DNA of 64,000 bases from Chromatiaceae bacterium. Its GTDB lineage: Bacteria; Pseudomonadota; Gammaproteobacteria; Chromatiales; Chromatiaceae. Below, one piece after another: positions 8,575 to 17,511 of this stretch. Location of the stretch: NCBI GenBank assembly GCA_024235315.1, contig JACKMP010000006.1, positions 124,001 to 188,000 on the forward strand, read 5' to 3'. The notes below the pieces were generated by a model. That model saw only the letters and a program-made list of their open reading frames with translations. It made no database searches and had not been told where the DNA came from. Position numbers and translations under genes: made by a program. Within the stretch, counting starts at the first letter, position 1, and each line of letters starts with the position of its first letter.

Positions 8575-11500
8575 ATGGATACCGCCACCCGCATGTCAGA
8601 CTCAGCCTCCAGTGAGGAAATGGCGCACCTGCGCGCCCTCGTACCGTTACACGCCCTGCCCGACGATGCGCTCGGCGAGCTGCTGGAAAAGGCGCGGTTC
8701 GAGTCCATTGCCAAGGGCAGGATGCTGTTCGAGCAGGGCGATACCGACCATGAACACGTCTATCTGCTGAACGGCTCGATCGTCCTCCTCAGCGACCGTG
8801 CGGTGGTCGACAAGGTGAGCGCCGGGAGCGACACGGCGCGTTTCCCGCTTGCCCATCAACTGCCACGCAAGCAGTCAGCGCGGGCAAAATCAGACGTACG
8901 GATCGCGCGCATCGACAGCCGGCTGCTGAGTGACGCACTGGCGCGTACCCAGACCGTCGATTACCAGGTCTCGGACCTCGACGATGCCTCGGAAGATGAC
9001 TGGATGAGCATGCTGCTGCAGTCCCGCGTTCTGCAGCAGGTGCCTGCGTCCAATATCCAGCGCGTGATGATGAGTGTCGAGCAGGTCGAGGTCGCCAGTG
9101 GCGACGACCTGGTCAGGCAGGGTGACCCGGGCGACTACTACTACATGTTGACCAAGGGGCGGGCAGTCGTGCGCCGCGACGCCGGTGATGGCAAGGGTCC
9201 CTGCGAGCTTGCGACACTGGGCCCGGGCGATGCCTTCGGCGAGGAAGCCCTGCTGTCGGACAGCCCGCGGAATTCCACGGTAACGATGCTGCAGGACGGC
9301 GAGGTACTGCGGCTGAGCAAGCAGGATTTCCTCGACCTGATACACAACCCCCTGCTCGATCGCATCGACATGCAGACTGCACAGGCCAAGGTCGACCGCG
9401 GGGCCATCTGGCTGGACCTGCGGAGCAGTGAGCAGTACGACGAGTCGCACCTGCCCGGGGCGATCAACTTCCCGTTCGAGTCATTGCGCTACCAGGCTGC
9501 CAGTCTTGCCCCGGACGGTCACTATGTCCTTTACAGCAACACCGGCGGACGGGCGATGGCAGGCGCCTTTCTGCTGATCGAACGCGGCATCGACGTATCG
9601 GTGCTCGAGGGGGGCATTCGCGACGGCGAGACCGCACCGGCGGTGACACAGGCCGCAGCTCCGGCGGTGGCCGTGCCGGAAGATCATCTGGCGCATTCGC
9701 GAATCCGGGAGGCCGAACAGCGCGCCGAGGAACTCGAGGAGCGTCTTAAAGCGGCCGAGCGCGTCAAGCAGGATGCCGAGGCCGAGCGCCAGCAGCACCT
9801 GCAGCAGGTGCGCGCTGCGGTCGATCAGGCACGGCGGAAGCTGGTCGAGACCGAGGAGCAGAAACGCGAGGCCCTGGCCGCACAGGAAAAGGCCTACGCG
9901 GATATGGAGCGCCTCACCAGCAGCCTGGAGCGGGTCGAAAGCGAACGCGCCTCGCTGCAGGGTCGCATGGCCGAGATCGAGGGCCTGGACAAACAGCTGC
10001 AGACCCGGCTGGCAAAGGCCGAGCGTGAGCTGATTGGAGAACGCGAACGGGCCGAGTCTGCAACCAGCAGCCTCGAAGACCTGTCTGCACGTCTGTCCGA
10101 GATCCTCGAGCAGCGCGAACAGGAGCGTGAGCAGCATGCGCGTGAGCGTGGTGAGCTGAAGGAAGAGATGACCGCGCTGCAGATGGACCTGGAGCTGGCG
10201 CAGGCGGATATGCAGGAACTGCAGGAAAGCCTGAACGCGCGCGAGGCCGGCGAGGCCAGCGAAACTGCGGCACTCGACGAGCTGCAGCAGCGCCTGGATG
10301 CTGCGGAGGCCGCGGGCGAGGCACTGCACGCAGCACGTGATGAACTGCAGGCAGGGCTGGATGCGTTGATCCTGGAGCGTGACGGCCTGGCGCAGCGAAT
10401 GGCAGAACTGGAGGCGCAGGCTGCCACAGACCCGACGCACGCCGAAGAACGCGCAGCCAAACTGGATGCGGCCCTGCAGGCGGCCGAGACCGGCGCGGCC
10501 GAGACGATCGGCGCCCTGCAGCTCGAGTTGCAGGCCCTGCGCGACGAAAAAGCAGAGCTGCTCGGTCGTGCCGGTGCGGAAGGTGAACAGGCGCAGAAGC
10601 GCATCGCCGAGCTGGAAACCCGTCTCGATGGCGTGGTGCAGGAGGGCGCCGAACAGCTGCAGGCACAGCAGGCGGCTGCCACAGAGCTGCAGACAGAACT
10701 GTCGGCGTTGCGCGAGCAGGCCGAACGCGATCAGGAAACCATCGATTCGGGCAGTGCCGGCCTTGCCGAGCTGCAGCACGCCTTGGCGCAGGCACAGGCT
10801 GACAATGAGACCCTGCAGTCGCAGTTGCTCGCCGGCGGTGAGCAAGCGGACGTTGCGGTAAAGCAGGCGCAGGCGCGGATCGCCGAACTGGAGTCGCAGC
10901 TCGCTGAAGAGACGCGGTCTGCGGGCGAGCGTGCCGAGGCCCTCCAGCGCGAGCTGACCGAAACGACGGCTGCGCTGCAGGCGGCGCGTGCGGACAACGA
11001 TCAGGCGCGGCAGGCGCTGGTCGACACCCAGCGTCGATTTGACGAGCTGCAGACCACGGTCGACCAGCTGCGTGCGGATCTGGCCGCGAGCAACGAGGGT
11101 GCGGATGAGGCACTGACGCAGGCGCGCACACGGATCGGAGAACTCGAGGCGGTGCTTGCCGATGAACGGCATGCCGCACAGGAGGCGGCGCGGGACGCCC
11201 GTGCGCGTCTCGAAGAAGCAGAGTCCGAGGCGGCGCAGCTGCAGGCCGAGGCAGCCGGGTTGCAGACACGCCTGGAGGACGATGCGCTGGCCGCCGGACA
11301 GCGACTGGATGAGGCGCACGAGGCATTGGCGCAGGCGCAGGCACGATTCGAAGCGGCGCAAGCCGAGACAGCGCTTGCCCAACAGGCACTGCACGACGAA
11401 CGCGACCGGCTGCAGGCGGAAAACACCGCCCTGCAACAACGCCTCGCCGCGGTCGACGAATCAGCCGATGAGGCGCTGCAACAGGCGCAGGCGCGTCTAC

Positions 11501-12858
11501 AGCAGGTCGAGGCGCAAGTTGTTGATATGCAGCGTATGGCCGAAGCTGCCGCTGCTGATCACGACAGGGAACTGCTGCAGCTGCGCGCTGAATTGAGTGA
11601 TGCCGCGGTGCGTGCCGAGCAGGCATTGACAGCCGCTCAGGAGCAGGCACAGGTCGAAGTGGTGCAGCTGCAGCAGGATCTGCAGCACCTGCAGGCGGAA
11701 AACGCGACCCTTCAGGCCGGAATTGCCGAAGGTGCCGCCGGCGCGGAACAGGCCGAAGGACAGCTTCGTGCCGAGGTGCGCGAGCTGGCGCAGCGTATCG
11801 AAGAGCGCGAAATGGCTCTGGCGGCGGCCCGCGAAGAGCAGTCCGAACTGATAGAGGCATTGAACGCGGCGAGTATCGAGCTGGAGACCCTGCAGCTCGC
11901 GGTGAGCGACAAGGACGACGAACAGGCTCGTCTGGTTGATCTGGAAAACCAGGTCTCCGAGGCGCTGCGCACCCACGAACAGGAACTGCTGGCACAGGAG
12001 CAGGTGCAGCGGGAGCTACGCGAACAACTGGAACGGGAGACCGAGCGCAGCCAGACCCTCGAACAGGAGACCGCGCGCCTGCAGGCCCTGGTCGATGCCG
12101 GTGCGACGGAGGAGCAGCAGGATCTGCAACAGCAGCGCGATGCACTGCGTGCCGAATTGGCGGTACGCGAAGGCGAGGTGGAGCAGTTGCGCGGCGTGCT
12201 CGAGGAGTACGTCGACCAGATTCGTGCCGCCCGGTCGGATGATGATGACACCGGGTCCGAAGTCGAGGCGCTGCGCAGCGAGCTCGAAATGGTTCGCGAA
12301 CAGGCGATCCGTGACGTCGCTCACATGCGCGAACAGCTGGCGGCGGCCGAGACGCAGAAGCGTCGCCTGCAGCAGGCCGACGGCCGCGAGGCCATTTCGC
12401 TGGAGGCCATGCGACAGAAGATCGAGATGCTCGAATCGTCGCTGACCGAACGGCAGCGCGAGCTCGCGGACGCCGAGGCGTCACGCCACATGCTGGAAGA
12501 TTCGCTGGAGGACGCGAACCGGCAGGTCGATGAGGCGAAGCGTGAACGCGAGAAGGCACTGGTCGAGGCGGACGAGGCGCTGTTCAGCCGGCGTGAGGCA
12601 GAGACCGCGCGCGATCAGTTGCAGGAGGCACTGTACCGGCTGCAGGAAGATGCCGAGCAGGCACGCGTGACGGATCTGCGCGATTCCCGCCTGAAACCGA
12701 GCAAGAAGCCAATCGGCATGGCCAGTGTGTCGGGACCAAATCGCTGGCTACCCGGCCTGGTCGGGGCCATCGTGGTGTTGCTCGCGCTGGAAGCCGCCAG
12801 CGTACTTGGCGGGCACGGTGAGCTGTTCTCGATGCTGCTGGGGCTCGCCGGCCAGTGA
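8575..12858 (+). CDS. giant cNMP-binding / rhodanese-like / coiled-coil tail-anchored protein
   Basis: A 1427-residue protein. Residues ~20-110 form a first, degenerate cyclic-nucleotide-binding fold. Residues ~145-265 form a second one with a well-kept phosphate cassette (FGE 221-223, P-R 231-232). Residues ~270-360 are a rhodanese-like domain in which the catalytic Cys is replaced by Ser321 in YSNTGGR, so sulfur transfer is unlikely. From ~370 to ~1370 the sequence is an almost unbroken Ala/Glu/Gln/Arg coiled coil. A TM helix at ~1394-1414 anchors the C terminus. The stop codon overlaps the Rieske gene (GTGA). A cAMP- or c-di-GMP-gated scaffold at the inner membrane is inferred; no named homologue is recognised. 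The ribosome-binding site is weak; Met7 is an alternative start. Confidence 0.85.
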   Translation: MDTATRMSDSASSEEMAHLRALVPLHALPDDALGELLEKARFESIAKGRMLFEQGDTDHEHVYLLNGSIVLLSDRAVVDKVSAGSDTARFPLAHQLPRKQSARAKSDVRIARIDSRLLSDALARTQTVDYQVSDLDDASEDDWMSMLLQSRVLQQVPASNIQRVMMSVEQVEVASGDDLVRQGDPGDYYYMLTKGRAVVRRDAGDGKGPCELATLGPGDAFGEEALLSDSPRNSTVTMLQDGEVLRLSKQDFLDLIHNPLLDRIDMQTAQAKVDRGAIWLDLRSSEQYDESHLPGAINFPFESLRYQAASLAPDGHYVLYSNTGGRAMAGAFLLIERGIDVSVLEGGIRDGETAPAVTQAAAPAVAVPEDHLAHSRIREAEQRAEELEERLKAAERVKQDAEAERQQHLQQVRAAVDQARRKLVETEEQKREALAAQEKAYADMERLTSSLERVESERASLQGRMAEIEGLDKQLQTRLAKAERELIGERERAESATSSLEDLSARLSEILEQREQEREQHARERGELKEEMTALQMDLELAQADMQELQESLNAREAGEASETAALDELQQRLDAAEAAGEALHAARDELQAGLDALILERDGLAQRMAELEAQAATDPTHAEERAAKLDAALQAAETGAAETIGALQLELQALRDEKAELLGRAGAEGEQAQKRIAELETRLDGVVQEGAEQLQAQQAAATELQTELSALREQAERDQETIDSGSAGLAELQHALAQAQADNETLQSQLLAGGEQADVAVKQAQARIAELESQLAEETRSAGERAEALQRELTETTAALQAARADNDQARQALVDTQRRFDELQTTVDQLRADLAASNEGADEALTQARTRIGELEAVLADERHAAQEAARDARARLEEAESEAAQLQAEAAGLQTRLEDDALAAGQRLDEAHEALAQAQARFEAAQAETALAQQALHDERDRLQAENTALQQRLAAVDESADEALQQAQARLQQVEAQVVDMQRMAEAAAADHDRELLQLRAELSDAAVRAEQALTAAQEQAQVEVVQLQQDLQHLQAENATLQAGIAEGAAGAEQAEGQLRAEVRELAQRIEEREMALAAAREEQSELIEALNAASIELETLQLAVSDKDDEQARLVDLENQVSEALRTHEQELLAQEQVQRELREQLERETERSQTLEQETARLQALVDAGATEEQQDLQQQRDALRAELAVREGEVEQLRGVLEEYVDQIRAARSDDDDTGSEVEALRSELEMVREQAIRDVAHMREQLAAAETQKRRLQQADGREAISLEAMRQKIEMLESSLTERQRELADAEASRHMLEDSLEDANRQVDEAKREREKALVEADEALFSRREAETARDQLQEALYRLQEDAEQARVTDLRDSRLKPSKKPIGMASVSGPNRWLPGLVGAIVVLLALEAASVLGGHGELFSMLLGLAGQ

Positions 12859-13241
12859 ACGGCATTGCGGAGGAGCACGCGTTGTGTGCGCTTAAGGATA
12901 TTGCCGATCCGGGGACGAAGGGATTCGAGGTCGCGCTCGACGGGCAGCAGGTACTGCGGCTGTTCGTGGTGCGCAAGGCCGGTGCGCTGGCCGCCTACCG
13001 CAACAGTTGCCCACATACCGGCGCACCGCTGGAATGGCTGCCGCACCAGTTCTTCGATCTCGAACAGAGCTTCATTCAATGCGCCATCCACGGCGCGCTG
13101 TTTCGGCCGGAGGACGGCTACTGTGTGCGCGGTCCCTGCGTTGGCAGATCGCTCGAACCTGTCGAACTGGCGGTCAGGAGCGGTTGGCTGTACCTGGTGG
13201 TGACGCCACTGGACGGGCAGCACCCACCACCGGGTCGTTGA
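12855..13241 (+). CDS. Rieske [2Fe-2S] ferredoxin-like protein
   Basis: A 128-residue single-domain Rieske protein. The cluster ligands are complete: C52-x-H54 in CPHTGAP and C76-x2-H79 in CAIHG. No signal peptide or TM helix is present, so it is soluble and cytoplasmic. It starts with GTG overlapping the TGA of the coiled-coil gene by 4 nt, implying translational coupling. Proteins of this size act as electron carriers for oxygenases or as redox sensors; no oxygenase gene is near. Confidence 0.9.
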   Translation: MNGIAEEHALCALKDIADPGTKGFEVALDGQQVLRLFVVRKAGALAAYRNSCPHTGAPLEWLPHQFFDLEQSFIQCAIHGALFRPEDGYCVRGPCVGRSLEPVELAVRSGWLYLVVTPLDGQHPPPGR

Positions 13242-13254
13242 GTGCGTATCGCCA

Positions 13255-13464
13255 TCACTGCCACCTGTCCAGCAGCTCGCCGACCGGCAGCCCGGCGATG
13301 GCAGTCGGAATCCTCTGGACCTTGTGTTGCGCACCGATACTCTCCTGCACTGTCAGCATTCGCAGTGTCGGCGTGGGGACGGCCGTCGCGCCGGTATCGC
13401 TCCGGTCGTTGGGTTGCACATCGGCGATTGGCTGACCGGTGATCATGTCGAAATGCGTAATCAT
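13255..13464 (-). CDS. small hypothetical protein
   Basis: A 69-residue reading frame starting with MITHFDMITGQ. A good ribosome-binding site (GGAG, 7 nt before the ATG) supports it. The sequence is Thr/Pro-rich in the middle and has no TM helix or known motif. It converges on the Rieske gene. Function unknown. Confidence 0.55.
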   Translation of the reverse strand: MITHFDMITGQPIADVQPNDRSDTGATAVPTPTLRMLTVQESIGAQHKVQRIPTAIAGLPVGELLDRWQ

Positions 13465-13737
13465 CGTCCGTCTCCAGGTGTGCAGTGGTGCTTACAGGGG
13501 ATAGCGGCGGGCTGTGGCGCCCCTTGAGTGTCGCCCGGCTCCGGTGCGGCTGCCTGGCATACTGCCTGCGTGTGACCGACCCCACTGACAGGTATCAATG
13601 AAATCCGGCGGCAGACCGCGCAGGCTTCCTGCGCCGCTGTTGGTATATTGATACGGTCGCGCCGCCCGGTTTGCCGCGCACCGAGGGTGTTGGCCCTTTC
13701 TGTTGAACGCCAGGTCTAGGTGGGACGACGAAGCAAT

Positions 13738-14403
13738 ATGGAGTTTTCCGGCGAACTTTTTCCGACGCCCTGGCTGTGGTGCTCTGTTGCCCTGTACGGC
13801 TGGTTAATGACGCGGGCGTTGCGCTGGGCGAACTGGCGGCGACTGGCCGATGCGGACCAGTTCAACGTGTTTCTCGGTGCGGTCGTCTGTGTGCTGTTGC
13901 TGTGGACGCTGCGCACCGAGATCCAGCCCGGGTTCAACTGGCACCTTTCCACGATGGTCACCCTGACCCTGATGTTCGGCTGGTCGTTGGCAGTGATCGC
14001 CGGCAGCATCGCGCTGCTTGCTGCCACATTGTTCGGCCTGAACGACTGGTCCGGGCTGGCGCCCACCGCCCTGGTGTTCATCATGCTGCCCGCCGCACTC
14101 ACCCAGGTGCTGCTTGGGCTGGCACGCGCCTACCTGCCGAAACACTATTTCGTCTACGTGTTCGTCAACGCGTTCTTTGCCGGTGGCGTGGTCACGGTCC
14201 TGGTGGCGCTGACGGCTTCCGGTCTGCTGCTGGCGGCGGGGGCCTTCGCGCTGCCGCGGCTGATCGACAACTACCTGCTTTTCCTCCCGTTGATGTTCTT
14301 TCCCGAGGCCGTGCTCAACGGCTGGCTGATATCGATCATGGTTGGATTCAAGCCGCACTGGGTCGGATCCTTTCGCGACGAGGAGTACCTGCACGGCAAG
14401 TGA
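13738..14403 (+). CDS. CbiM-like integral membrane protein
   Basis: A 221-residue polytopic membrane protein with about six TM helices. The pattern LLLWTLR..IQPG.N.H, the LTLMFGW helix and the PHWV..F.DE.YL ending match the COG3235-type predicted permeases related to the CbiM component of energy-coupling-factor transporters. Such stand-alone members lack the ATPase subunits, and none is encoded here. Transition-metal or cobalt/nickel uptake is a family-level guess. The ATG at 13738 gives the usual N terminus; a GTG 18 nt upstream is an alternative. Confidence 0.7.
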   Translation: MEFSGELFPTPWLWCSVALYGWLMTRALRWANWRRLADADQFNVFLGAVVCVLLLWTLRTEIQPGFNWHLSTMVTLTLMFGWSLAVIAGSIALLAATLFGLNDWSGLAPTALVFIMLPAALTQVLLGLARAYLPKHYFVYVFVNAFFAGGVVTVLVALTASGLLLAAGAFALPRLIDNYLLFLPLMFFPEAVLNGWLISIMVGFKPHWVGSFRDEEYLHGK

Positions 14404-14491
14404 GTCGGCACCCACTCGCCGGTGTTAACCTTGGATCCGTTGCGCCGGGTTGTCCGGTGGCGGTCGACATCGCAGGGAATAGGGGGATGCG

Positions 14492-15304
14492 TTGAGCTGG
14501 TGGGGAAAACTGGTGGGTGGGGCGTTCGGATTCATGCTCGGTGGGCCGCTGGGTGCCCTGCTGGGCCTCGCCCTGGGGCACAATTTCGACAAGGGGCTCA
14601 AGGGTCTGCCCGGCGACGCGGCGGGTGTGGGTGACCGCGAGCGGGTGCAGATGGCCTTTTTCACCGCCACGTTCGCGGTGATGGGGCGCGTTGCCAAGGC
14701 GGATGGCAGGGTCAGCGCCGAAGAGATCCGGATGGCCGAGGCAGTCATGGCAGAGATGTCACTGGATGCCACCAAGCGCAAGGCCGCGATCAACCTGTTC
14801 CATCAGGGCAAATCCGAGCAGTTCGATCTGGATGCGGTGCTGCAGCAGTTCCGTCGGGAGTGTCACGGACGCAGCACACTGATCGGCATGTTCATGGAGA
14901 TCCAGCTGCAGGCGGCGTACGCCGATGGCAACCTGGATCCCGCCGAGGATCGTCTGCTAAGGCACGTCTGCGATGGCCTGGGTGTGTCCGAACTCGATTA
15001 TCGCCGTCTCGAGCGCATGGTAAGGGCCGAGCGCGGTTTCGGCGGACAGGCCGGTGGCAGGGGGCGGGGTCGCGCCGGTGCAGGAAGTCGTCCGAGCGTG
15101 GATGATGCCTACCAGGTTCTCGGCGTGCCGCGCGACGCCAGCGACGCCGACGTCAAGCGTGCCTACCGGCGTCTTCTCAGCCAACATCACCCGGACAAAC
15201 TGGTGTCCAAGGGTCTGCCCGAGGAGATGATGAAGGTCGCGGCGCAGAAGACGCACGAAATCCGCCAGGCCTTTGAGCGGATACGGGAGGCGCGGGGTGG
15301 TTGA
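14492..15304 (+). CDS. djlA: DjlA-like membrane-anchored J-domain co-chaperone
   Basis: A 270-residue protein with an N-terminal Gly-rich TM segment (~7-30), a TerB-like helical domain (~55-175), a Gly/Arg linker (~185-205) and a C-terminal J domain with the HPD motif at 233-235. This is the DjlA order: DnaK is stimulated at the inner membrane. The start is TTG with AGGGGG upstream. The short gap to the DUF350 gene suggests a shared transcript. Confidence 0.9.
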   Translation: MSWWGKLVGGAFGFMLGGPLGALLGLALGHNFDKGLKGLPGDAAGVGDRERVQMAFFTATFAVMGRVAKADGRVSAEEIRMAEAVMAEMSLDATKRKAAINLFHQGKSEQFDLDAVLQQFRRECHGRSTLIGMFMEIQLQAAYADGNLDPAEDRLLRHVCDGLGVSELDYRRLERMVRAERGFGGQAGGRGRGRAGAGSRPSVDDAYQVLGVPRDASDADVKRAYRRLLSQHHPDKLVSKGLPEEMMKVAAQKTHEIRQAFERIREARGG

Positions 15305-15381
15305 GCGGTCCTGCCGGGCTCCGTATGCTTGCACCTGGCCCGCCTGACGCAATCGGGTGTCAGCGTGCCAGTGGAGGATCC

Positions 15382-15612
15382 ATGACCGACAGCTTCGACC
15401 CCCTGATACTCAATATCCTGTATGCCTGCATGGGCGGGTTTCTGACCCTGCTGTTCATGTGGCTGGGGTGCAAGGTGTTCAGTCATATCGTCAATTTCAG
15501 CATCCCTCAGCAGTTGGCCGCAGGCAATATGGCGGTGGGGATGATGATCATGGGTATTTTCATCGGGATCGGTACCGCGATGGGGCTGGTGATCGGTCTC
15601 GGGCTCAACTGA
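15382..15612 (+). CDS. DUF350 family small membrane protein
   Basis: A 76-residue protein with two TM helices, the second very rich in Gly, Met and Ile (MMIMGIFIGIGTAMG). It corresponds to one DUF350 unit; the family usually carries two units in about 130-140 residues. GGAGGA precedes the ATG. It is immediately followed by the lytic transglycosylase gene, suggesting an envelope role. Function unknown. Confidence 0.75.
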   Translation: MTDSFDPLILNILYACMGGFLTLLFMWLGCKVFSHIVNFSIPQQLAAGNMAVGMMIMGIFIGIGTAMGLVIGLGLN

Positions 15613-16188
15613 GTGATGCGGGCACGGGCCGGCTTCTGGCTGACCGCTGCGTTGTTGCCTGCGCTGGCGCTGGCCGGCGTGCAGCGCCATGTCAAACATG
15701 AACATTGGACGACCGAGTTCGACCCGCTGTTCCGCAAGTACACCAAGCATTATTTCGGCGCGCATTTCGATTGGCACTGGTTCAAGGCGCAGGGCATTGC
15801 CGAGTCGGGCCTGAACCCTAATGCGCTCAGTCCGGCAGGCGCACGCGGGATCATGCAGATCCTTCCCTCCACCTATGACGAAATCAAGTCGCAGGTCCCC
15901 TTCCTGGCCGGGATCGAGGAACCTGGCTGGAATATCGCCGCAGGAATCTTCTATGACCGCCAGCTGTATCGGAAGTGGAAGCAGAAGAACGAGGTGCAGA
16001 CGGCGGAGCGTCTGAAATTCGCCTTTGCCAGCTACAACGCCGGCTATGGAAATGTGCTCAGGGCCTACAGGCGCGCGGCTGCCGAACATGGCGAGATCAA
16101 GCGCTGGGATCAGCTTGCTCCGCACGCGCCGACCGAAACGGGGCGCTACGTCAACCGGATAGAGAGCCTGATGCAGGTCGATGACTGA
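15613..16188 (+). CDS. exported lytic transglycosylase (SLT domain)
   Basis: A 191-residue murein hydrolase. A signal peptide (~1-22) is followed by an SLT/goose-lysozyme-like domain: catalytic Glu64 in ESGLNPNALS, the GIMQILPST motif, and the SYNAGYGNV motif. It cleaves peptidoglycan with formation of anhydromuramic acid. The start is GTG at 15613 or ATG at 15616; 1 nt separates it from the DUF350 stop. It lacks the lipobox of MltC-type enzymes and the solute-binding domain of MltF. Confidence 0.85.
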   Translation: MMRARAGFWLTAALLPALALAGVQRHVKHEHWTTEFDPLFRKYTKHYFGAHFDWHWFKAQGIAESGLNPNALSPAGARGIMQILPSTYDEIKSQVPFLAGIEEPGWNIAAGIFYDRQLYRKWKQKNEVQTAERLKFAFASYNAGYGNVLRAYRRAAAEHGEIKRWDQLAPHAPTETGRYVNRIESLMQVDD

Positions 16189-16199
16189 CCTGCATCAGG
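16167..16199. terminator. 13-bp inverted repeat over the transglycosylase stop codon
   Basis: CCTGATGCAGGTC (16167-16179) is inverted perfectly at 16187-16199 with a 7-nt loop. It covers the last codons and stop of the transglycosylase and ends 8 nt before the stop of the convergent gene. No good T run follows, so it may act as a weak bidirectional terminator or 3'-end stabiliser. Confidence 0.6.
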
Positions 16200-16206
16200 C
16201 CGGGTT

Positions 16207-17277
16207 TCATTGCTGCTGCCAGTATGGCGTACGGTATCCGGGGTAAGCCGCCGGGTAACGTGGTCCATAGGCCGGCATCGCCGGGTAGGGATAGGGCTGG
16301 AAGCGATTGCGGTTGGCCTGGATCGCACGGTTCTGCTCCAGCGTCGCCTCGTGCTGCTCACGTTGGCGGCGCATGTTTTCCTCGTGTTGGGCCTGACGCT
16401 CGCTCATATACATATCGAAACGCGAGCGCATCGATTCGCGATAGGCTGCCATCGCGTCGGCATTGTCAAACTGCATGGCGGTAGCGTTGACAGACGAATC
16501 GGTGGACTCTGTGGCGCTTTGCTGTGTATGGGTGTCGCCGGTCGCAGGGGCGGGGGGCGGCGCGGCAGCCATGGGCGGCGCGGCCGCCGGAGCGGGTGCC
16601 ATTCCGGTGATCGCCGGTGGCGGTGGCGCGAAACGGGGCTCGGCCGGCATCGGTGCGGCGATTGGCGGTTCGGCAGCGGCCGGTGCTTCGACAGCAGGCG
16701 GTGTTGCCGCGGCATAGGGACCGGGGATGGCGTCGGCTGTCTTTGCAGCCATCCCGTCGGCGACTGGCATTGCCGGTGCCGGCTCGGGCCTGGCGACCGG
16801 GGCGTCCATCGCGGGCGCCGGTGATGTCGGTTCTGCAGTCGGGGCCTGGGCCTGCGTCTGCTCTTCCTGTTGCTGCACGCCCGCGGCCTCCTGTGTGCGC
16901 GCGAGATTGGCTTCGGACGCCTTTTGCATCTCGTCGCGACGTGCCTGCAGCTTCTCGCGCATGGCTTCGTGCCGGGCCGCTGCCTCTGATGCCGCGGTAT
17001 CCGCTTCTGCTGGCGCATCAGCGGGCACCCCTGCCCACGGCGGCGACGGCGGCATCCGGTAACCTTGCTTCTGCGCGCGTATCTTCAATTGTTCGTACTG
17101 CGCATTGCGGTAGTCGTCGCGGGCCGTGCCCTGGAGATTGGCCATGGCGGCGGTGTGTGCGGCGATCTCCTGGTCGTTCATGATGCGAAAGGCCGGTGCC
17201 TCGGTCGCGCGCGCGGGAGCCACCACGATGATGCCCAGGCCGACGAGGCCGCCGAGTAACTGCTTCAGGTTCGTCAT
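16207..17277 (-). CDS. exported Ala/Pro-rich protein of unknown function
   Basis: A 356-residue protein with a signal peptide (~1-24, ending ARA). A helical charged part (~30-120) is followed by a long Ala/Pro/Met/Glu low-complexity region (~125-250), then a Gln/Arg/Glu-rich helix (~265-320) and a Tyr/Pro-rich tail ending in WQQQ. No domain is recognised. The disordered centre would span the periplasm or bind the wall. AAGG precedes the ATG. It converges on the transglycosylase gene. Confidence 0.7.
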   Translation of the reverse strand: MTNLKQLLGGLVGLGIIVVAPARATEAPAFRIMNDQEIAAHTAAMANLQGTARDDYRNAQYEQLKIRAQKQGYRMPPSPPWAGVPADAPAEADTAASEAAARHEAMREKLQARRDEMQKASEANLARTQEAAGVQQQEEQTQAQAPTAEPTSPAPAMDAPVARPEPAPAMPVADGMAAKTADAIPGPYAAATPPAVEAPAAAEPPIAAPMPAEPRFAPPPPAITGMAPAPAAAPPMAAAPPPAPATGDTHTQQSATESTDSSVNATAMQFDNADAMAAYRESMRSRFDMYMSERQAQHEENMRRQREQHEATLEQNRAIQANRNRFQPYPYPAMPAYGPRYPAAYPGYRTPYWQQQ

Positions 17278-17511
17278 TTCACATTACCTTGCTGCGATGC
17301 TGGATTGGCCATTCTAGCAGCCTGTCGGACTTAAGACTGATCTGCTGCGCCGGCGGGAGAGCCGCCCATTTTTCCAATCTTTTTCGTCAAACGGCTACGG
17401 CCATTCTCCTCAAACGATAGAGAGTTTCGCCTTGCGCGCGACGATCCCTCGAGTCCGACAGGCGGCCGGCACGGGGCCTTTGCGTCGTTGGCAACACGGA
17501 TCACCTCGTGT

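Noticed and set aside
9481..12559. Minus-strand open frames of 652 and 881 codons across the coiled-coil gene
   Set aside because: High G+C codon bias of the repeat-like coiled coil keeps the opposite frames open; the Leu/Arg- and Pro/Arg-rich products look artificial.
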